Positions 1-7,122 of a stretch of DNA of 20,028 nt are shown here, piece by piece. Positions within the stretch are counted from its first letter, which is position 1; every line of letters starts with the position of its first letter. The stretch lies in NCBI GenBank assembly GCA_900551925.1, contig URXR01000018.1, positions 1 to 20,028 on the forward strand, written 5' to 3'. The translations under genes and the position numbers were made by a program. Under the pieces are notes generated by a model. It was not told the origin of the DNA. It made no database searches and was given only the letters and a program-made list of their open reading frames with translations. This DNA is from an uncultured Mycoplasmatota bacterium (lineage in GTDB: Bacteria > Bacillota_I > Bacilli_A > RF39 > UBA660).

Positions 1-55
1 TATGTCCAATTCTTTTTTTATTTATTCTTTGTTGCTTGAGAACTTTCCTATAAGA

Positions 56-81
56 CAAAAAAAGATAGAGTTTTCTATCTT
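56..81 (-). terminator. Terminator of the SDR pair
   Basis: On the minus strand an 8-bp stem (AAGATAGA/TCTATCTT, plus-strand 62-69 and 74-81) with a 4-nt loop is followed by a run of T (plus-strand A 57-63). It overlaps the stop codon of the first dehydrogenase. The 55 bases to its left show no gene or clear signal. Confidence 0.85.
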
Positions 82-826
82 ACATTACAGTTCCGCCATC
101 TACTGACAGGATCGCTCCGGTTGTGAACGAAGCTTCATCACTTGCTAAATAGACATAAGCTCCGGCTAGTTCTTCAGGACTAGCTATTCTTCCTAACGGA
201 CAAATTTTGCTAAGCATTGCTTGTTGCTCTTCGGTAGTAGATTTTTTTACCATGTTAGTCATAACTGCGCCAGGAGAAACAGCGTTTACTCTGATATTGT
301 AAGCTCCTAATTCTTTAGCACATGATTTGGTTAAACCATTTACAGCAAATTTTGAAGAAGAATAAGCTGCTTGCATTGCTGAACCATAGCTACCTACCAT
401 AGAACTAGTATTAATTATTGCTCCGCCTTTTTCTTTCATATATGGTATTACTTCTCTTATAAATTTGAATGGTCCAAAAGTGTTGACTTCAAAAGTATTA
501 ATAAATTCTTCATCTGTTACTGTTTCAGTTGGTTTAGCATTAGTTATACCAGCATTGTTAACAAGAATATCAATTTTTCCAAATTTATTTATGGTATTTT
601 TTACAGCATTTTTGATATCTTCAGAACTTTTGACATTACATTTTATACCAATAATATTATTTTCGTCATATTCTTTTCTTAGCTGTTCTAAAGCGAAGTT
701 AATTTCTTCTTCATCAAATGATGCTATTGCTACTTTAGCTCCTTCTTTTAGATAAGCTTTAGTTATTGCTAAACCTATTCCGGTACTTCCTCCGGTTATA
801 ATTGCTACTTTGTTTTCTAATCTCAT
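80..826 (-). CDS. SDR-family NAD(P)-dependent oxidoreductase, copy 1
   Basis: A classical short-chain dehydrogenase/reductase of 248 residues, the usual length. The Rossmann glycine motif TGGSTGIG is at residues 11-18, NNAG at 89-92, the structural Asn in EVN at 115, the catalytic Ser in NTSS at about 141, and YSSSK gives Tyr155 and Lys159. The C-terminus ends in the SVDGG motif common in FabG-like and glucose-1-dehydrogenase-like members. Family knowledge predicts reversible oxidation of an alcohol or sterol-like hydroxyl, or a ketoacyl reduction, in the cytoplasm; the substrate cannot be read. AAAGGAG sits 8 nt before the ATG. It lies 19 bp downstream of a very similar dehydrogenase and is probably co-transcribed with it. 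Gut bacteria often have SDRs acting on bile acids, so a hydroxysteroid dehydrogenase is possible but not shown. Confidence 0.9.
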   Translation of the reverse strand: MRLENKVAIITGGSTGIGLAITKAYLKEGAKVAIASFDEEEINFALEQLRKEYDENNIIGIKCNVKSSEDIKNAVKNTINKFGKIDILVNNAGITNAKPTETVTDEEFINTFEVNTFGPFKFIREVIPYMKEKGGAIINTSSMVGSYGSAMQAAYSSSKFAVNGLTKSCAKELGAYNIRVNAVSPGAVMTNMVKKSTTEEQQAMLSKICPLGRIASPEELAGAYVYLASDEASFTTGAILSVDGGTVM

Positions 827-845
827 TTTTATTTCTCCTTTTTAT

Positions 846-1586
846 TTACATTATTGATCCGCCATCTACTGCTAAGATTGCTCCAGTTGTGAATGAGGCT
901 TCATCACTTGCTAAATAAACGTATGCTCCGGCTAATTCTTCTGGTTTAGCAAGTTTCATACCCTGTCCTATTTCTTTAAATATTTCCGCATTAGAGGCAT
1001 TAACTACACCTTTAGTTATATTAGTCATAACTGCGCCAGGAGCGACAGCATTTACTCTGATATTGTAAGCTCCTAATTCTTTAGCACATGATTTTGTTAA
1101 ACCGTTTACGGCAAACTTTGAAGCTGAATAAGCTGCTTGCATTTTGGAACCATAAGTTCCTGCTAGAGAACTAGTGTTAATAATTGCCCCACCTTTTTCT
1201 TTCATATATGGTATTACTTCTCTTATGAATTTGAATGGTCCAAAGGTGTTTACTTCAAAGGTATTTATAAGTTCTTCATCTGTAACATTTTCTGTTTGAT
1301 TAGCATTAGTGATGCCAGCATTATTAACAAGAATATCAATTTTTCCAAATTTATTAATGGTTTCATTTATAGTGTTTTTGATATCAGATAGGTTTCTAAC
1401 ATCACATTTTAATCCTAGTAAGTTTGCTTGATATTCTTTTAAAAATTCTACAGCTTCTGAAACTTCGTTTGGATCATATGAAGCAATAACAACTTTAGCG
1501 CCTTCTTTTAGATAAGCTTTTACTATAGCATAACCAATTCCTGAGGAACCTCCAGTTACAATTGCTACTTTATTTTCTAATCTCAT
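846..1586 (-). CDS. SDR-family NAD(P)-dependent oxidoreductase, copy 2
   Basis: The 246-residue paralogue of the downstream dehydrogenase, first gene of the pair. It has TGGSSGIG (11-18), NNAG (88-91), the serine of NTSS at about 139-140, YSASK (Tyr153, Lys157) and a closing AVDGG. It agrees almost residue for residue with copy 1 from about residue 79 to 180, but the cofactor-side loop (36-60) and the substrate-lid segment (about 188-212) differ strongly. The two enzymes therefore probably share chemistry and oligomer type but differ in substrate or cofactor preference; this is inference. AGGAGG is 8 nt upstream of the ATG. An extended -10 lies directly upstream. Confidence 0.9.
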   Translation of the reverse strand: MRLENKVAIVTGGSSGIGYAIVKAYLKEGAKVVIASYDPNEVSEAVEFLKEYQANLLGLKCDVRNLSDIKNTINETINKFGKIDILVNNAGITNANQTENVTDEELINTFEVNTFGPFKFIREVIPYMKEKGGAIINTSSLAGTYGSKMQAAYSASKFAVNGLTKSCAKELGAYNIRVNAVAPGAVMTNITKGVVNASNAEIFKEIGQGMKLAKPEELAGAYVYLASDEASFTTGAILAVDGGSIM

Positions 1587-1605
1587 TTTATCATCCTCCT
1601 TTTTT

Positions 1606-1615
1606 ATTATAACAC
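1606..1615 (-). promoter_or_regulatory. Extended -10 promoter for the SDR pair
   Basis: The minus strand reads TGTTATAAT (TG at 1614-1613, TATAAT at 1611-1606), a good extended -10 for the housekeeping sigma factor. No convincing -35 lies 17-18 bp upstream. The predicted start near 1599 would place the ribosome binding site (1600-1595) at the very 5' end of the mRNA. Confidence 0.5.
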
Positions 1616-1655
1616 AAATTATTATTATTAAGCTATTTTATATATAACCTTGCCT

Positions 1656-1901
1656 TTATTTTATATAATCTTCAACATTATCAGGAACTTTATCTTCCAT
1701 TATAGTTTTTATTATTTTATCTTCTTTTTCTTTAGGAACTTCTTTTCCTGTTAAAATACTTATTTGTTTTATAACATCACGAAGAGCACTTTCGTTTTTC
1801 ATATTATCATCTTGTAATTTTTCTGCTAGAGATAAAATAGTATTTTTATCTACATTTGTTTTCTTTTCAACTTTTTTAAAAAAATTATCACTAAACTTCA
1901 A
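1656..1901 (-). CDS. spoVIF: Stage VI sporulation protein F-like (SpoVIF)
   Basis: An 81-residue acidic/basic helical protein resembling the SpoVIF family: an N-terminal FFKKVEKKTNV segment, a middle LAEKLQDDN and ALRDVIKQISILTGKEV segment, and the conserved KEKEDKIIKTIMEDKVP region. In Bacillus, SpoVIF is a small mother-cell protein needed for proper coat assembly and spore resistance, made late under sigma-K. There is no ATG nearby; translation must start at TTG 1901, with AGGAGG (1915-1910) 8 nt upstream. It lies 51 bp downstream of the HExxH gene. The assignment rests on remembered family pattern and length, not on an alignment. Confidence 0.75.
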   Translation of the reverse strand: MKFSDNFFKKVEKKTNVDKNTILSLAEKLQDDNMKNESALRDVIKQISILTGKEVPKEKEDKIIKTIMEDKVPDNVEDYIK

Positions 1902-1919
1902 ATTAAAAACCTCCTACTA

Positions 1920-1947
1920 TAATGTATGTAAAAGGCCCAATTTGGTT
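1920..1947 (-). promoter_or_regulatory. Possible sigma-K-type promoter of spoVIF
   Basis: The minus strand has CATACATTA at 1928-1920, which fits the mother-cell -10 CATAnnnTA. An AC at 1946-1945 (within AACC) lies 16 nt upstream, the sigma-K -35 pattern. The predicted start near 1913 falls inside the ribosome binding site, giving an unusually short leader. TATAGT also overlaps here, so a housekeeping promoter cannot be excluded. Confidence 0.35.
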
Positions 1948-1952
1948 ATTAA

Positions 1953-2489
1953 TTATAAATTATGATTATGCTTTTTTATTAAATGCTTAGCTTTTTGATT
2001 AAGGGTTACAATGTCATCTTCTGGTTGATAACTTTCTATTAATTCATTTTGAATTTCTATCCCTAGGATATATTCTATATTATTTGTTAATTTTATATTG
2101 TTATATATTTGAGCAAAATAATCATTAAGAAAAATACTGGGATTTTCTAACTTATAAATTCTTTCCATTAATAAAGGTATTGCTTCTTTTTCTAATCCTA
2201 TATCTAGTATTTGATTTAAATATTCATAAAGATAAAGAGCATGGGTATATTCATGAATATTTATAAGCAATGTTTCTTTATCTTTAATATATGGTACATA
2301 AAGTTTTAGATTGGTTAAATATCCTTTTTTATTTGTATCATAAAAGCATCCGATAAAATCTTTGGTGATACTATTATCAAAGTTTAGAAATGTTGAGTGC
2401 TTTTTTAGATAGTCAAAACTTTTTTCATGATACATATTGTGGTTTTTTAGAAAGGATAAAAAATCTTGATTTTTATCAAATGATGTCAT
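1953..2489 (-). CDS. HExxH-motif protein, putative zinc metallopeptidase fold
   Basis: A 178-residue protein that I do not recognise as a named family. Its main feature is HEYTH at residues 79-83 inside a hydrophobic helix (LLINIHEYTHALYLY), the HExxH pattern of zinc metallopeptidases. Glutamates at 100, 102 and 109 in the following helix could provide the third ligand, as in gluzincins. There is no signal peptide or membrane segment, so it is predicted cytoplasmic. The start codon lies 14 bp inside the 3' end of der, so translation is probably coupled, and spoVIF follows. Genes of this small class often sit beside der in related genomes only by operon inheritance; a role in ribosome assembly or sporulation is speculation. 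Proteolytic activity is unproven. Confidence 0.7.
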   Translation of the reverse strand: MTSFDKNQDFLSFLKNHNMYHEKSFDYLKKHSTFLNFDNSITKDFIGCFYDTNKKGYLTNLKLYVPYIKDKETLLINIHEYTHALYLYEYLNQILDIGLEKEAIPLLMERIYKLENPSIFLNDYFAQIYNNIKLTNNIEYILGIEIQNELIESYQPEDDIVTLNQKAKHLIKKHNHNL

Positions 2490-3789
2490 TTTTATTTTTA
2501 AATACTAATTCTATAGGAGTTCCTTCGAAATCAAAATTTTCTCTTAATTTGTTTTCTAAGTACCTTTCATAGGAAAAATGAACTAGTTTTTTATCATTAA
2601 CATTAAAGTTAAAACGAGGTGGTTTTATGCCACTTTGATGAACATAATATATTTTTAATCTTTTTCCTTTATAACTTGGGGCAGGATTTAAATCATATGA
2701 TTCCATAATTACATTATTTAATGTACTAGTTTTAATTTCTTTTACGATATTATTCTTAACTTTTTTTACTTCGGGCATTAAGGTATGAATTCTTTTTTTA
2801 GTTAGTGCTGATAGAAAAACAATTGGAGCATAGGATATAAATTTAAATTCAGTTTTTAATTCTTTAGTAAATTCTTTAATATCTTGATCTTTGTTTTCTA
2901 CAGTATCCCATTTATTAACTACTATAATGATACCTTTACCTTTTTCTATAGCATAACCGGCGATGTGTTTATCGTGTTCGATAATTCCTTCTTCTCTATT
3001 TATTACAAGTAAACAAATATCAGAGCGATCTATAGCTCTCATACTTCTTAAAAGACTATATTTTTCTATTTTTTCATAGATTTTACCTTTTTTGCGCATA
3101 CCCGCGGTATCTATTAAAATATAATTTTCTTTATCATATTTAAATGGTATATCTACTGAATCACGAGTGGTTCCGGCGATATCACTTACAATAACTCGGT
3201 TTTCTTTTAAAAGAGCGTTAACTAAACTACTTTTCCCAACATTTGGTCTTCCGATTATACATATTTTAGTAGTATCATCAGAGTCTTTTTCTTGTTTTTT
3301 AAAATCTTTGATTATTTCTTCTAAAAGATCTGCTATTCCTAGATTGTGTTCACTACTTATTTCAATATAAGTGTCAAAACCTAATTCATAAAAATCATAT
3401 AAATGGTCTTTAGCTTGTTTATTATCTACTTTATTGATTGCTACGATTATATCTTTTCCTGATTTTCTTAAAAGATCTTTTACTTCTAAATCATTAGCAG
3501 TTAGACCTTCTTTAGCGTCAACGACAAAAATTATTTTATCAGCTTCTAAAATTCCTATTTCAACTTGAGTTTTTATTTCGTCATTAAAATCTTCTTTAGA
3601 AATGTCTAAGCCTCCGGTATCAATAAGATTAAATTTTTTTCCTTGATATGTTACTTCGCCATAAATTCTATCTCTAGTTACTCCAGGAGTATCTTCAATA
3701 ATAGAAATCTTTTTGCCTACCAGTTTATTAAAAAGGGTTGATTTTCCAACATTTGGTCTTCCTACGATACATACAGTTGGTAAAGTCAT
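2476..3789 (-). CDS. der: Ribosome biogenesis GTPase Der (EngA)
   Basis: A double-GTPase essential for assembly of the 50S subunit. From the chosen start the protein has 437 residues, the normal length. GTPase domain 1 carries GRPNVGKST (10-18), DTPGVTRD (33-40), DTGG (57-60) and NKVD (119-122). Domain 2 carries GRPNVGKSS (180-188), GTTRD (206-210), DTAGM (227-231) and NKWD (292-295). The KH-like RNA-binding domain fills about 350-430, with the typical NPAPSYKGKRLKIYY stretch. A GTG at 3798 is in frame, but it is part of the GAGGTG ribosome binding site (3801-3796), so ATG 3789 is the start and begins MTLPTVCIVG as in other Der proteins. It overlaps the HExxH gene downstream. Confidence 0.97.
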   Translation of the reverse strand: MTLPTVCIVGRPNVGKSTLFNKLVGKKISIIEDTPGVTRDRIYGEVTYQGKKFNLIDTGGLDISKEDFNDEIKTQVEIGILEADKIIFVVDAKEGLTANDLEVKDLLRKSGKDIIVAINKVDNKQAKDHLYDFYELGFDTYIEISSEHNLGIADLLEEIIKDFKKQEKDSDDTTKICIIGRPNVGKSSLVNALLKENRVIVSDIAGTTRDSVDIPFKYDKENYILIDTAGMRKKGKIYEKIEKYSLLRSMRAIDRSDICLLVINREEGIIEHDKHIAGYAIEKGKGIIIVVNKWDTVENKDQDIKEFTKELKTEFKFISYAPIVFLSALTKKRIHTLMPEVKKVKNNIVKEIKTSTLNNVIMESYDLNPAPSYKGKRLKIYYVHQSGIKPPRFNFNVNDKKLVHFSYERYLENKLRENFDFEGTPIELVFKNKNDII

Positions 3790-3815
3790 AGATATCACCT
3801 CGTTTTCTTGTATGA

Positions 3816-3821
3816 ATTATA
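3816..3821 (-). promoter_or_regulatory. -10 element for der
   Basis: The minus strand reads TATAAT at 3821-3816, 15 nt before the der ribosome binding site. No good -35 is visible because the upstream bases belong to the preceding gene's terminator hairpin. The position suits a short leader. Confidence 0.45.
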
Positions 3822-3823
3822 GC

Positions 3824-3854
3824 AAAAAAAAAGGAAAAAAGCTAGGCTTTTTCC
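3824..3854 (-). terminator. Terminator after the DUF5684-type gene
   Basis: The minus strand has GGAAAAAGC, a 3-nt loop and GCTTTTTTCC, then nine T residues (plus-strand A run 3824-3832). This is a strong intrinsic terminator between the membrane-protein gene and der. Confidence 0.85.
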
Positions 3855-3868
3855 AAAATAATGAAGCA

Positions 3869-4255
3869 TTACTCTTGATATTTAGCTTCTCCAAAGGCAA
3901 TAATTGGATAAGCGATAATTGAAAAGAATATTGCAAATACTCCAAAACCAGTAGATTTACCAAATGCTTGAGCTAGTTTTATAGGAATTAAAATCATATA
4001 AACTATAGCTGCAAATGGAACAAATAACATGATTAGGATATGCCACCAATCCAATTTAATAATGTCTAATAGAACAATGATATTATAAATTGGAACAATA
4101 GCAGCCCACCCTGGTTTTCCAGCTTTAGTATAGATTTTCCACATTACAATTATATAGAAAATCATAACTGCTAACCAGGAAATCCAGAATCCAAGTCCTA
4201 ATTTTTCTAAGATGTCAGTAGTAGTATCTACTTGATAATAATAAGTGTAATCCAT
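3869..4255 (-). CDS. Small four-helix membrane protein, DUF5684 type
   Basis: A 128-residue integral membrane protein. Hydrophobic segments lie at about 20-42, 50-66, 70-93 and 103-122. Between the first two is the conserved cytoplasmic signature AGKPGWAAIVPIYN, followed by LAQAFGKSTGFG. This pattern is typical of DUF5684, which databases often mislabel as signal peptidase I; the Ser/Lys catalytic pair of signal peptidase is absent. Function unknown. It is monocistronic: it has its own promoter, AGGAGG 9 nt before the ATG, and its own terminator. Confidence 0.8.
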   Translation of the reverse strand: MDYTYYYQVDTTTDILEKLGLGFWISWLAVMIFYIIVMWKIYTKAGKPGWAAIVPIYNIIVLLDIIKLDWWHILIMLFVPFAAIVYMILIPIKLAQAFGKSTGFGVFAIFFSIIAYPIIAFGEAKYQE

Positions 4256-4284
4256 ATCTTTTTGCCTCCTTATTTTATAACTTT

Positions 4285-4313
4285 ACTATAGCATATTAAT
4301 TAATGTATGTCTA
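4285..4313 (-). promoter_or_regulatory. Housekeeping promoter of the DUF5684-type gene
   Basis: The minus strand has TAGACA (4313-4308), a 17-nt spacer and TATAGT (4290-4285) preceded by TGC, an extended -10. Both boxes match the sigma-A consensus in five of six positions. Confidence 0.75.
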
Positions 4314-4328
4314 TATGTTTTTACTACT

Positions 4329-4355
4329 AAAAAGAAGTTAAGAAAAATCTTAACT
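4329..4355 (-). terminator. Terminator of the LysM gene
   Basis: A perfect 8-bp stem AGTTAAGA/TCTTAACT (4336-4343 and 4348-4355) with a 4-nt loop is followed on the minus strand by TCTTTTT. Confidence 0.8.
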
Positions 4356-4365
4356 ATATTTAGTA

Positions 4366-4821
4366 TTAACTTACTTGCCTATTATATACAATTAATTGTC
4401 CTGGTAGGAGATAAATGCTGTTATTACTATAAATTATATCCGTAGTTGGGGCATCAAAATATTTAGCTACATCATCAATAGTATCTCCAGTTTTAGTAAT
4501 ATATAAGCTTATTCCTGGTTTGGGTACTAATAAGGTTTGTCCTTCATAGATATATTCATCTTTATCTAAACCATTTATTTGTGATAAAAGATCTACAGTA
4601 GTATTACTTACTTTAGCAATTTGAGTTAAATTATCTCCTTTTTTAACAGTATAATAATTAAAAAGATTAAAAAGTGATGTTGGAACAGTTAAACTTTGAC
4701 CTTCTTGTAATAAATATGGTGATTTTAAGTTATTAGCTCTGATGATTTCAATCGCTGGTATATTGTACTTTCTAGCAATACTTTCTAAAGTATCTCCTTT
4801 TTCTACTATATAGATATCCAT
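4366..4821 (-). CDS. Triple-LysM protein
   Basis: A 151-residue protein made almost entirely of three LysM repeats, at about 3-47, 55-100 and 105-148. Each starts with a YxVxKGDTL-type strand (IYIVEKGDTLESIA, YYTVKKGDNLTQIA, LYITKTGDTIDDVA); the first two end in LTVP/LLVP. LysM binds N-acetylglucosamine glycans such as peptidoglycan or spore cortex. There is no signal peptide: the first LysM begins at residue 3. The protein must therefore stay in the cytoplasm, act in the mother cell on the forespore surface (as SafA and SpoVID-type proteins do), or leave by lysis. With spoVIF nearby, a spore-coat role is plausible but not shown. AAAGGAGG lies just before the ATG. Confidence 0.88.
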   Translation of the reverse strand: MDIYIVEKGDTLESIARKYNIPAIEIIRANNLKSPYLLQEGQSLTVPTSLFNLFNYYTVKKGDNLTQIAKVSNTTVDLLSQINGLDKDEYIYEGQTLLVPKPGISLYITKTGDTIDDVAKYFDAPTTDIIYSNNSIYLLPGQLIVYNRQVS

Positions 4822-4940
4822 AAAACCTCCTTTGTAACAAGCTTATGATAGAGAATTTTAAAAAATTACTATTCCTGGTTATTATATGTTTTTTTACACT
4901 TACTAAAAAGTGCTTACTGTTATAAAAGTTAGTGATATAG

Positions 4941-4946
4941 TATAAT
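4941..4946 (+). promoter_or_regulatory. -10 element of the DUF1848 gene
   Basis: TATAAT here overlaps an upstream in-frame ATG (4945). If it is the -10, transcription starts near 4953, which rules out that ATG and leaves ATG 4966 as the start. No clear -35 is present. The 4834-4944 stretch holds no gene; two CTTACT direct repeats sit near 4897 and 4913. Confidence 0.5.
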
Positions 4947-4965
4947 GGTTTTAGGAAGTGGTGAG

Positions 4966-5853
4966 ATGATTTTAAATGTAAGTGGTAGAACCGATATAGT
5001 TGCTTTTTATTCTGAGTGGTTTATGAAGCGCTATAAGGAAGGATTCGTGGATGTTAGAAATCCTTTTAATCTTAAAATGGTTAGCAGAATCTTTTTTGAT
5101 GATGTTGATGCTATTATGTTTTGTACTAAGAATCCTAGCCCAATTTTACCCTTTTTAAAAGAAATAGATAAACCAATTATATTTCATGTTACGATAACTT
5201 CTTATAAAAATGATATTGAGCCTAATGTGCCCTTTAAAAAAGATGTAATTAAGGCTGTTAAGAATTTGAGTGCTATAATTGGAAAGGAAAATGTATGTGT
5301 TAGATATGACCCTATTTTTATAAGTCAGAAATATTCCTTAGAGTATCATAAAAAGGCATTTGATAGGCTTTGCTTTTTGCTTAGTGGATATGTAAGTAAG
5401 ATTATTATTTCTTTTATAGATGATTATAAAAATGTTAGGAAGAATGAAAAGATTTTAAGGTTTAGGGAATTTACAGAAAATGATTATAAGGAGATTGGAA
5501 CGTCATTTAGTAAGAGTGCTAAGAAATATAATATAATGGTTCACACTTGTTTTGAAGATAGAAATTTATGTGAATATGGACTTGATAAGGGAGAATGCAT
5601 GTCAAAGGAATTAGCTTATAAATTAACAGGTAAAACATATAAAAGATGGACTGCTAGAAAAGGGAAGAAATGTAATTGTGTTTCCATGGTTGATATTGGA
5701 GTTTATAATTCTTGCAAACATTTTTGTAAGTATTGTTATGCTAATTTTGATGAGAAAAAAGTAAATGAGAATTTTAATAATCATAATCCTGATTCTTCAT
5801 TGTTAGTTGGTGAGCTTTTAGAGGATGATGTAATAAAAGTTAGGAAAGATTAA
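4966..5853 (+). CDS. DUF1848 family protein with radical-SAM-like cysteine triad
   Basis: A 295-residue protein with the DUF1848 pattern: an N-terminal LNVSGRTDIVAFYSEWF, RNPFN, MFCTKNPSP, HVTITSY and VCVRYDPIF, and near the C-terminus DIGVYNSCKHFCKYCYAN. That last segment gives CxxxCxxC (Cys250, 254, 257), the 4Fe-4S pattern of radical SAM enzymes, but it lies at the end of the protein instead of the beginning. A CNC pair precedes it at about 236-238. The family is uncharacterised; similarity to spore photoproduct lyase-type radical SAM proteins is often noted, but the substrate is unknown. ATG 4966, preceded by AGGAAG (4953-4958), is preferred over ATG 4945, which overlaps the -10 box. Confidence 0.85.
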   Translation: MILNVSGRTDIVAFYSEWFMKRYKEGFVDVRNPFNLKMVSRIFFDDVDAIMFCTKNPSPILPFLKEIDKPIIFHVTITSYKNDIEPNVPFKKDVIKAVKNLSAIIGKENVCVRYDPIFISQKYSLEYHKKAFDRLCFLLSGYVSKIIISFIDDYKNVRKNEKILRFREFTENDYKEIGTSFSKSAKKYNIMVHTCFEDRNLCEYGLDKGECMSKELAYKLTGKTYKRWTARKGKKCNCVSMVDIGVYNSCKHFCKYCYANFDEKKVNENFNNHNPDSSLLVGELLEDDVIKVRKD

Positions 5854-5878
5854 GAAGGTATTTTGTTTTTAGAAATTT

Positions 5879-5908
5879 AAAAAAACTCATTTTGGTGGGT
5901 TTTTTATT
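5879..5908. terminator. Bidirectional terminator between DUF1848 and the queuosine-salvage gene
   Basis: A 10-bp stem AAAAAACTCA/TGGGTTTTTT (5880-5889 and 5896-5905, one G-T pair on the plus strand) with a 6-nt loop. T runs exit on the plus side and the A run gives T residues on the minus side, so it can serve both convergent genes. Confidence 0.8.
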
Positions 5909-5915
5909 TTTTATA

Positions 5916-6848
5916 TTAATAGTTTGTGTTTCTGGTTAAATGATGTGGTTTTAAAGTTAAATTTTTATTTTTCTTTTGCATAAATAAATAATCATTAATA
6001 TCCATGCGACTATATTTATAATCTAGCTTTTTATTAATCATATCTATTACAGTAATCATATTGGCGCGAATTTCAACTTCGTAAACTGAATTAACTGGTA
6101 TTTCAATTCGATTATCAATTAATTTTGATAATTTATCATTATAATTTAATATTCCAAGTCCTCTTAGAACTTGAGGTATTTTATAATCAGCACACCCTAC
6201 TAAATGCGTGTAATCAACTTTGATTTGTTCTTTTTCTTCTCTGATATGTAAAATGTCAGATGTTAATAATTGGGCTAACTTATAAAAATATATTATTTTA
6301 TTGTTATAAGTTCTTTCATCTTTAAAACTTGGAAAACTGTTTATAATAATTTCAAATAATTCTTTATCTGATGTGATGTGTTTTATATATCGATAGAAGT
6401 TTCCTTGCATTTTTTTATTTACAATTGTACTTACTTCTTTTATGATTTTAAATCTTTTTTCTAATAAGGGAATTTCTGGGGTTCCTTTTAAAATATTGGA
6501 AAATTTTTCTTTACTTATATTTGAAAAGTCAGTGGTTTTTTCTTTTTTTACATAATTTAATAAAGCATATAATAAAGCAATTGAGCCGTCTAATTTACCA
6601 GAAGTTGTTTCTATAGACCATTTAGGGCTTCCCCAAAAAGAAAAGTCGATCGATTCATAGATTAATAGAAAATTAATTATTGTTTCCACGGGTAACTCTA
6701 ATAAACCAAATGGAGATGAGGAAAGCCAGTGCTCCATTTTTATATTATCAATTCCTTTTACAAATTGATTTAGTTTTTCTTCATTTATAGATACATGCTT
6801 GGAATTTTCTGATATATATTTACAACTTTGTATTATATTTTCTAGCAT
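5916..6848 (-). CDS. qng1: Queuosine salvage protein (DUF2419), queuosine 5'-phosphate N-glycosylase
   Basis: A 310-residue protein with the collinear motifs of the Qng1/C9orf64 family: an N-terminal CKYISENSKHV, DFSFWGSPKW (68-77), GSIALLYAL (88-96), PLLEKRFKI, SFPSFKD (171-177), FYKLAQLL (188-195), ADYKIPQVLRGLGILNY (220-236) and EVEIRA (257-262). Characterised members remove queuine base from queuosine 5'-monophosphate, so that queuine can be re-inserted at the wobble base of GUN-anticodon tRNAs. Lys190 and Asp221 sit in the conserved segments that contribute active-site residues. The gene is alone, divergent from the YhcG gene. No tgt, queuine transporter or queuosine synthesis gene is visible here. 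AAAGGAG precedes the ATG. Confidence 0.88.
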   Translation of the reverse strand: MLENIIQSCKYISENSKHVSINEEKLNQFVKGIDNIKMEHWLSSSPFGLLELPVETIINFLLIYESIDFSFWGSPKWSIETTSGKLDGSIALLYALLNYVKKEKTTDFSNISKEKFSNILKGTPEIPLLEKRFKIIKEVSTIVNKKMQGNFYRYIKHITSDKELFEIIINSFPSFKDERTYNNKIIYFYKLAQLLTSDILHIREEKEQIKVDYTHLVGCADYKIPQVLRGLGILNYNDKLSKLIDNRIEIPVNSVYEVEIRANMITVIDMINKKLDYKYSRMDINDYLFMQKKNKNLTLKPHHLTRNTNY

Positions 6849-7122
6849 AATGGTACTCCTTTATTTTTGATTTTTATAAAAATATATATTTAGCTTTATT
6901 TTATATTATTTTATCATATTAAAATCTGTATTTGAAGAGAAACACTAATATAAAATCAATGTTTTAATATAATTTGTATTAGACTAATATACTGTCATCT
7001 AGCTATGAAAATTCGATATAAAATACCCTTAGAATTTAATAAAAAATTAATACTCATATGGGAATTTATTGAAATTTATAGTATAATTATATCAACAAGA
7101 ACACTTGTAAATGGAGGATGTT
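6849..7122. promoter_or_regulatory. Divergent intergenic region with repeats and a -10
   Basis: No gene is visible between the two divergent starts. It holds a 13-bp palindrome TATTAGACTAATA (6977-6989), a repeated ACTAATATA (6944-6952 and 6983-6991), and TATAAT at 7082-7087 suitably placed for the plus-strand YhcG gene, without a clear -35. These could be operator and promoter sites; in such AT-rich DNA the short repeats may be chance. Confidence 0.35.

Noticed and set aside
465..755. Plus-strand ORF of 96 codons
   Set aside because: It is antisense to the conserved dehydrogenase, has no ribosome binding site and a composition typical of a shadow frame.
3869..4255. Signal peptidase I
   Set aside because: No catalytic Ser or Lys motif; the AGKPGWAAIVPIYN pattern fits DUF5684.
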